This document shows positions 41,639 through 46,042 of a stretch of 46,042 nt of DNA, piece by piece. The notes under the pieces were generated by a model, which searched no databases, had not been told where the DNA came from, and was given only the letters and a program-made list of their open reading frames with translations. The stretch's first letter is position 1; each line of letters begins with the position of its first letter. Both the position numbers and the translations under genes were made by a program. Origin of the DNA: Pseudoruegeria aquimaris (GTDB lineage Bacteria > Pseudomonadota > Alphaproteobacteria > Rhodobacterales > Rhodobacteraceae); contig NZ_FWFQ01000026.1 of assembly GCF_900172235.1 (NCBI RefSeq), forward strand, positions 1-46,042. The letters run 5' to 3'.

Positions 41639-42826
41639 ATGGATAATACCTTTGTGCATGAGGATCTCAACGCGGTGATCCGCCAGCATTCGGAATGGCT
41701 GGCGAACCAGTTGCATTCGCAACGTGAGAGCCTGTTTCCACCCGATGCCGAGAAGACCATGCGCAAATTCACCTCTGGTGAGGCTGCGGCGCTGCTCGGC
41801 GTAAACGATTCCTATCTTCGCAAACTCAACTTGGATGGCAAAGGGCCTTCTCCCGAGCTTACCGCCGGCAACCGTCGTCTTTACTCGGCGCAGGATATCC
41901 AGGCGCTGCGTGTACTCCTTGAAAAAACCGCTCGCAAGCCGGGCGATTACGTTCCCGGACGACGAGAAGGTGATCATCTTCAGGTCATCGGCGTGATGAA
42001 TTTCAAGGGCGGGTCCGGAAAAACAACAACCTCTGCCCATCTCGCCCAACGGCTTGCCCTGCGCGGATATCGTGTGCTGGGCATTGATCTTGACCCACAA
42101 GCTTCCTTCACCGCGCTGCACGGCGTTCAGCCGGAATTGGACCTCGAAGATGGCGGCACTCTCTACGATGCGATCCGCTATGAGGACCCGGAGCCGATCC
42201 GGTCGGTCATCCGCAAGACCTATATCCCCAATTTGGACTTGATCCCCGGCAACCTCGAACTGATGGAGTTCGAGCACGACACCCCGCGCGCGCTGGCGCA
42301 GGGCAATGCCGGACTTTTCTTCTTCCGCGTGAAGGAGGCGCTGGCCCAGGTCGATGAGGACTACGACGTGGTCGTCATAGATTGCCCTCCGCAGCTTGGC
42401 TTTCTGACCATGTCCGCCCTGTCCGCGGCCACGGGCGTTCTGGTGACCATCCATCCAGAGATGCTCGATGTGATGTCCATGTCGCAATTCCTCCGCATGA
42501 CAGCCGACCTCATGGACGTGATCGCCGAGAGCGGCGCTGACATGTCTCATGACTGGATGCGCTATGTTTTGACCCGCTACGAGCCGCAGGATGCGCCGCA
42601 GAACCGCATCGTGGCTTTCCTGCGAACAATGTACGGCGAAGCCGTGCTGAATTCGCCCATGTTGAAGTCCACAGCCATCTCAGATGCGGGCCTGACCAAG
42701 CAGACACTTTATGAAGTGGAACGCAGCGCGTTCACGCGTTCCACCTATGATCGCGCGATTGAGAGCCTGAATACGCTGAATGACGAGATCGCCGACCTAA
42801 TCCAGAAAACCTGGGGGCGCACATGA
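41639..42826 (+). CDS. repA: Plasmid partition protein RepA (ParA ATPase)
   Basis: This 395-aa ParA-type ATPase has an N-terminal HTH region (SGEAAALLGVNDSYLRKLNL) and the deviant Walker A KGGSGKTTT (about 123-131), then DLDPQASFTALHG and VVIDCPPQLGFLT. It moves plasmid copies and represses the operon. GAGGGCAG precedes the ATG. The stop overlaps the repB start by 4 nt. Confidence 0.93.
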   Translation: MDNTFVHEDLNAVIRQHSEWLANQLHSQRESLFPPDAEKTMRKFTSGEAAALLGVNDSYLRKLNLDGKGPSPELTAGNRRLYSAQDIQALRVLLEKTARKPGDYVPGRREGDHLQVIGVMNFKGGSGKTTTSAHLAQRLALRGYRVLGIDLDPQASFTALHGVQPELDLEDGGTLYDAIRYEDPEPIRSVIRKTYIPNLDLIPGNLELMEFEHDTPRALAQGNAGLFFFRVKEALAQVDEDYDVVVIDCPPQLGFLTMSALSAATGVLVTIHPEMLDVMSMSQFLRMTADLMDVIAESGADMSHDWMRYVLTRYEPQDAPQNRIVAFLRTMYGEAVLNSPMLKSTAISDAGLTKQTLYEVERSAFTRSTYDRAIESLNTLNDEIADLIQKTWGRT

Positions 42827-43839
42827 CCAGTGGCAAGAAGAAGCGCATGTCAATGCTGGACAGTCTCGCGGCAGCTGGGGCCCCCTCCCCTGCCCCTCAG
42901 ACAGGTGCTGTGACACCGATGATGACCTCGAATCGCGCCCTTCGGTCCGCCCGCGACGCGGTCGATTCCCATCATGTTTGGGAACTGGACCCGGCGAGCA
43001 TCGAAGACGGGCGTATGGCGGACCGGCTTGACCCGGCCGATGTACTGGATTTGCGCGATGCGATTGAGGCGAACGGTCAGACTGTTCCGATCCTCGTGCG
43101 ACGTGCGCCGGGTGAAGATGATCGCTACCTTTTGGTCTATGGGCGACGCAGGCTGGAGGCGATCCGTCAGTCCGATAAGGTTACCAAGGTTCGCGCGTTA
43201 GTCACCAACCTGGATGACGACAGCGCTCTGCGTGCTCAGATTTCGGAGAACATGGGGCGGCGCGATTTGTCTTTTATTGAAAGGGCCCTGTTCGCAAAGG
43301 ACCTTGTGTCGTCCGGCTTCGGAAATCAATCTCAGGTTGCAGAAATTCTTACCGTCACGAAGTCGTCCATATCTATGGCGATCGCGATCGCGGACATGGT
43401 CGGGCCGGATCTGGTACGCGCCATTGGCGCCGCCCATGGCATTGGCCGACCCCGATGGGAATCCCTTGGTCGGGCCATCGACGAAAATGGTCTGGACTGC
43501 GAGGACCTTATCGGGATCGCGAAAGAGGCACGTGAAAATGCCGAGACCTCCATGGTGGTGGATGACGTTGCCTCTACCAATGACCCGTCCATCCAAGCGT
43601 TCCTGGCCGTAGAAAAGGCTGTGACCAAGGCGATTAAACCGGCCAAGTCGCCCTCCCCTGCCCCACCTTCCAGCGTCCCGCTGAAGATCGGCGGCAAACG
43701 CGGCGGCACGGTCAAACGCACTGCCAAGGGCCTATCGATCGAGTTGGCGGGTGGAGACTTCGCCGATTGGGTCGAGACGCAAGTGCATGACATGATTGAA
43801 GACCTTCACGAACGCTGGAAGCAGCGGTCGGAAGACTGA
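42823..43839 (+). CDS. repB: Plasmid partition protein RepB (ParB type)
   Basis: This 338-aa protein has the ParB/Srx fold (DAIEANGQTVPILVRRAP and YGRRRLEAIRQSDK), the QISENMGRRDLSFIERAL box and an HTH (QVAEILTVTKSSISMAIAIA). It binds parS; the palindromes at 45256-45271 and 45301-45316 are the best candidates. Its C-terminus carries a dimerisation tail. Confidence 0.92.
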   Translation: MTSGKKKRMSMLDSLAAAGAPSPAPQTGAVTPMMTSNRALRSARDAVDSHHVWELDPASIEDGRMADRLDPADVLDLRDAIEANGQTVPILVRRAPGEDDRYLLVYGRRRLEAIRQSDKVTKVRALVTNLDDDSALRAQISENMGRRDLSFIERALFAKDLVSSGFGNQSQVAEILTVTKSSISMAIAIADMVGPDLVRAIGAAHGIGRPRWESLGRAIDENGLDCEDLIGIAKEARENAETSMVVDDVASTNDPSIQAFLAVEKAVTKAIKPAKSPSPAPPSSVPLKIGGKRGGTVKRTAKGLSIELAGGDFADWVETQVHDMIEDLHERWKQRSED

Positions 43840-43875
43840 GGAAGAGCAGAAATCAAAGAAGGAGGCACGAAAAGG

Positions 43876-43966
43876 CAAAAGAAAAGGTCCCGCAAAGCGA
43901 CCACTCCACGAGACCCTAACTTGTTTCTAGCACCTTCAAGGTAGTGTCCGGAGCTATTTTCCGCAA
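43876..43966 (-). ncRNA. Antisense RNA (ctRNA) of the repB-repC gap
   Basis: On the minus strand TTGCGG (43966-43961), 17 bp and TACCTT (43943-43938) would start a transcript near 43931. It ends in the stem GGTCTCG/CGGGACC (43915-43909 and 43892-43886), followed by TTTTCTTTT. repABC plasmids carry such an RNA here, which limits RepC synthesis. The exact ends are inference. Confidence 0.65.
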
Positions 43967-44004
43967 GTCCAAAGTGATTCGCGGACCGGGATATTTTTGT
44001 CTTC

Positions 44005-45252
44005 GTGAATGACAAAATGGACTACACGCCCGTAACGCCGTTCCGGCGAACGATAGATGCTGCCATCCTGAAACATCAGGCAGCGACCCAAGAAGACCTG
44101 CCCCCAGCCGGCGCCAACAAGTGGGAGGTCCTGAGGGAGCTCGCTGCCGCTCGAGTCGCGTTCGGCTTGTCCGATCGGGATTTGACGGTGCTTCAGGCGC
44201 TGGTCAGCTTTCACCAAGCGACAATTCTCGGAGGCAATGACAGCGAATTGATTGTACATCCGTCCAACAAGGCGATTTGCGAGCGCCTGAACGGCATGCC
44301 CTGCTCGACGATGCGGCGCCACCTCTCCAACCTTGTGCAGACTGGCTTTGTTGTCCGGCGCGATAGCCCCAATGGGAAGCGCTATGCCCGCCGCTACGGC
44401 GACGAAAAGGTTGCGTTTGGGTTCGACCTCTCTCCGCTCGTTCGACGCTTCCAGGAGGTTTGTGAGGCCGCTGAGACCGTCCGGGCCGCAGAAGAGCGGT
44501 ACAAGCGCTTACGTGCCACTGTGAGCCTCATGCGGCGTGACCTCGCAGGGCTGGCCGAGTACGGGCGCTCACTTCGTCCGGATCAGGGCGTCTGGGACCA
44601 ATTCTCTGATCTTGCGGCCCTAATGGCCCGAGATCTTCGCAGAAAACTCGAAATGGAAGACCTTAGGCGCATCGAAGACGCTTTGGGGTCAGCTTTAGAT
44701 CACGCCCGAAGCCTTCTGGATGGCTGTGAAACAGAAAATATGAGCACCAATGATGCTGTTTCTGAGCAGCACTATCAGAATTCAAATAAAGACTCTTATG
44801 ATCTTGAACCTCGCTTAGAAAAAGCGCGGGGCGGAGGCGCTGTGCGCGAAACTCCAGAAGTTGCCAATAGTCATCTGTGTTCTGAAGATGAGGGCAACTC
44901 AACGGCAACTATTGACGATCAACTGATGCCGAACATACCGCTTGGTCTCGTCCTCGCTTCCTGTCAGGAATTCAAAGCGTATTCCGAGCAGCCCGTGCGC
45001 CACTGGCACGATCTGGTCCGGGTGGCTGATGTGGTCAGGCCCATGATGGGTATTTCCCCGTCCGCGTGGGACGAGGCGAAACGCTATATGGGTCCCGAAG
45101 AAGCGTCTGTTGTGATCGTTGCAATGCTTGAACGGTTTGCGGATATCCGATCACCTGGAGGCTACTTGAGAACCCTATCTTCAAAGGCAGCAATTGGGGA
45201 GTTCTCCTGCGGTCCGATGATCATGGCCTTGATGCGGCGGGATGCTGCATGA
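44005..45252 (+). CDS. repC: Plasmid replication initiator RepC
   Basis: This 415-aa protein starts at GTG 44005 or, more like the family, ATG 44017 (MDYTPVTPFRR). It has the RepC N-terminal wHTH domain (ADKWEVLREL-like, LTVLQALVSFHQ, CERLNGMPCSTMRRHLSNLV) and the C-terminal domain (WDEAKRYMGPEEASVVIVAM). An AT-rich stretch at about 44740-44830 within the gene is where oriV lies in characterised repABC plasmids. Confidence 0.93.
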   Translation: MNDKMDYTPVTPFRRTIDAAILKHQAATQEDLPPAGANKWEVLRELAAARVAFGLSDRDLTVLQALVSFHQATILGGNDSELIVHPSNKAICERLNGMPCSTMRRHLSNLVQTGFVVRRDSPNGKRYARRYGDEKVAFGFDLSPLVRRFQEVCEAAETVRAAEERYKRLRATVSLMRRDLAGLAEYGRSLRPDQGVWDQFSDLAALMARDLRRKLEMEDLRRIEDALGSALDHARSLLDGCETENMSTNDAVSEQHYQNSNKDSYDLEPRLEKARGGGAVRETPEVANSHLCSEDEGNSTATIDDQLMPNIPLGLVLASCQEFKAYSEQPVRHWHDLVRVADVVRPMMGISPSAWDEAKRYMGPEEASVVIVAMLERFADIRSPGGYLRTLSSKAAIGEFSCGPMIMALMRRDAA

Positions 45253-45255
45253 TGA

Positions 45256-45271
45256 GTTCACAGCTGTGAAC
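45256..45271 (+). repeat. parS-like palindrome, first copy
   Basis: GTTCACAGCTGTGAAC is a perfect 16-bp palindrome that extends to 20 bp (45254-45273). It fits the repABC parS pattern GTTNNNNGCNNNNAAC. It begins 4 bp after the repC stop. Confidence 0.8.
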
Positions 45272-45300
45272 TCGGCTGACAAGTAGGATAGCTCGGGATA

Positions 45301-45316
45301 GTTCACAGCTGTGAAC
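45301..45316 (+). repeat. parS-like palindrome, second copy
   Basis: The same 16-bp palindrome GTTCACAGCTGTGAAC recurs 45 bp downstream of the first. Two identical sites support RepB spreading from a small centromere. Confidence 0.8.
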
Positions 45317-45383
45317 TTCTTTCCAACACGGTCAGAGGCTGCGCTCGCGGACTTGGCCAGAAACAGGGTGCTTCGGTTGCCAG

Positions 45384-45850
45384 TCACACGGGCATGTCAC
45401 CGTCTCCAAAGAGGTTTGGAAAGAGCCGCTCTCGATAATCCAACGGAAACGCCAACCGAACTGGCGTCTTCGGAGATGCGGAGGTCAGGTATCCGGCGGC
45501 AGTCAGTTTACTCAGTGTGTTGCGAGCAGTACGCTCGGACGTCTTGAGCACAATCTGCGCATCGCCTCGTTCCAGTGCGCCATGCCGAAGTACCGCCGAG
45601 ATGAGTTCCGGCGCACGCTTGTCATCGATGGTATCTGCAACAAGACGACGATACCGTTGGTCCAACCCGCCGAGATCGAACAATCTTGCTGAGAAGATGA
45701 TCTGATCGAGCGTCACCTTTAGGAACCATTCACTGAACGTCCTCAGTGCCGCTTCTGACAGGTTCCCCCGTCCGTCGCGGTCTCCGCGGCGTGGACTGTC
45801 GGCCAGATCCATCATCCGGTTATACTCGCCCCGACCGGTTAGCCCGCGCG
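45384..45850 (-). pseudogene. Fic family protein, C-terminal remnant truncated by the IS
   Basis: About 155 residues remain, and the frame is open from the IS edge (ARGLTGRGEYNRMMDLADSP) to the stop. RRGDRDGRGNLSEAALRTF and the winged-helix end (IVLKTSERTARNTLSKLTAA) match the C-terminal half of Fic proteins. The catalytic HPFxxGNGR motif is missing. The IS terminal repeat begins at the next base (45851). The first part of the gene was not seen beyond the other IS end. Confidence 0.7.
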
Positions 45851-45869
45851 CTAGGTCGTGGACTCATAA
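45851..45869 (+). repeat. IS5 terminal inverted repeat, right
   Basis: CTAGGTCGTGGACTCATAA, the partner of 110-128. It directly abuts the Fic remnant. Confidence 0.8.
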
Positions 45870-46042
45870 TGTCTGATCCAGAGCCTTGAGCAAGCGAGGT
45901 GAAGTGCGGCGAGGAAGTTTGCTGCGGTTTTGAAGTATCGCGTTGCGATGCCGCGGAAGTGTTTGAGACGATTGAAGAACCGTTCGACCTTGTTGCGTTC
46001 GCGGTAGAGGTCTCGGTCGACGGTCCTGACCACGCGGACGTT
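45851..46042 (-). mobile_element. IS5-family insertion sequence, right-hand portion in the window
   Basis: This is the 3' end of the element: the transposase C-terminus plus a terminal repeat. It runs off the right edge and would continue at position 1 if the sequence is circular. Confidence 0.8.
45851..46042 (-). CDS. IS5-family transposase, C-terminal fragment (cut by window edge)
   Basis: The last 63 residues, NVRVVRTVDRDLYRERNKVE then RFFNRLKHFRGIATRYFKTA and LACSRLWIRHYEST, carry the YRERNKVERFF signature (the E of the DDE triad) of IS5/IS427 transposases. The stop TAG is part of the terminal repeat. With the 18 residues at 1-55 it accounts for about a third of a normal protein; the middle lies outside. 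Confidence 0.8.
   Translation of the reverse strand, partial: NVRVVRTVDRDLYRERNKVERFFNRLKHFRGIATRYFKTAANFLAALHLACSRLWIRHYESTT

Noticed and set aside
1-46042. Conjugation, CRISPR, tRNA and rRNA genes
   Set aside because: I looked for relaxase, VirB/VirD4-type motifs, repeat-spacer arrays and structural RNA and saw none. The plasmid may move only with help.

Overview
The window looks like an almost complete accessory plasmid of a high-GC alphaproteobacterium, most likely a Rhodobacteraceae (Roseobacter/Paracoccus-type) strain. The evidence is a full repABC cassette (41639-45252) with two perfect 16-bp parS-like palindromes behind repC, a recombinase, four toxin-antitoxin or addiction-type loci, and the ArdC/ParB-like/DUF3768/strawberry-notch/DUF736 gene block common on plasmids of this group. 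Both ends of the window lie inside one IS5-family element: the transposase start and one terminal repeat are at the left edge, the transposase end and the matching repeat at the right edge, in the orientation expected if the ends join. The simplest reading is a circle of roughly 46-47 kb whose assembly broke inside that IS. No relaxase, type IV secretion, rRNA, tRNA or CRISPR sequence was seen.

Layout. 1-128: IS5 left part. 269-1131: RES/Xre toxin-antitoxin pair (minus strand). 1591-15170: plasmid 'establishment' block on the plus strand: ArdC antirestriction protein, DUF3768, a 660-aa ParB-like protein, two small hypothetical proteins, PrlF/YhaV, an orphan antitoxin-like pair, a 1420-aa methyltransferase-helicase of the strawberry-notch type, and DUF6878-, DUF6915- and DUF736-like genes. 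The gaps in this block carry short hairpins. 15376-16606: a scar where the C-terminal PIWI part of a prokaryotic Argonaute is joined to the N-terminal part of a cation diffusion facilitator.

16581-38425 is a metal and envelope island. A CadR/PbrR-like MerR regulator (17917-18345) sits among four promoters with 19-bp spacers and similar dyads. They precede a transglutaminase-like gene, a 13-gene operon (18523-29114), a Zn/Cd/Pb-type P-ATPase and an L,D-transpeptidase. The 13-gene operon encodes two SCO copper chaperones, DsbB and a DsbA-like protein, PCu(A)C, an M23 peptidase, DUF411, a ZIP transporter, LspA, Lnt, a small membrane protein, a degenerate penicillin-acylase homologue and a CtaG-like oxidase assembly protein. 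A second unit has an MntR-like repressor diverging from a di-heme peroxidase and a three-gene PhnDCE-like ABC transporter (29358-34215).

38539-45850: a DUF1612-like HTH protein, a serine recombinase, VapBC, repABC with its antisense RNA, parS sites, and a Fic C-terminal remnant cut by the IS.

Taken together this is a metal-stress plasmid. One regulon appears to couple metal export with renewal of the periplasm: disulfide formation, lipoprotein maturation, peptidoglycan editing and copper delivery to oxidases. All family assignments come from reading the translated sequence; no database search was possible.
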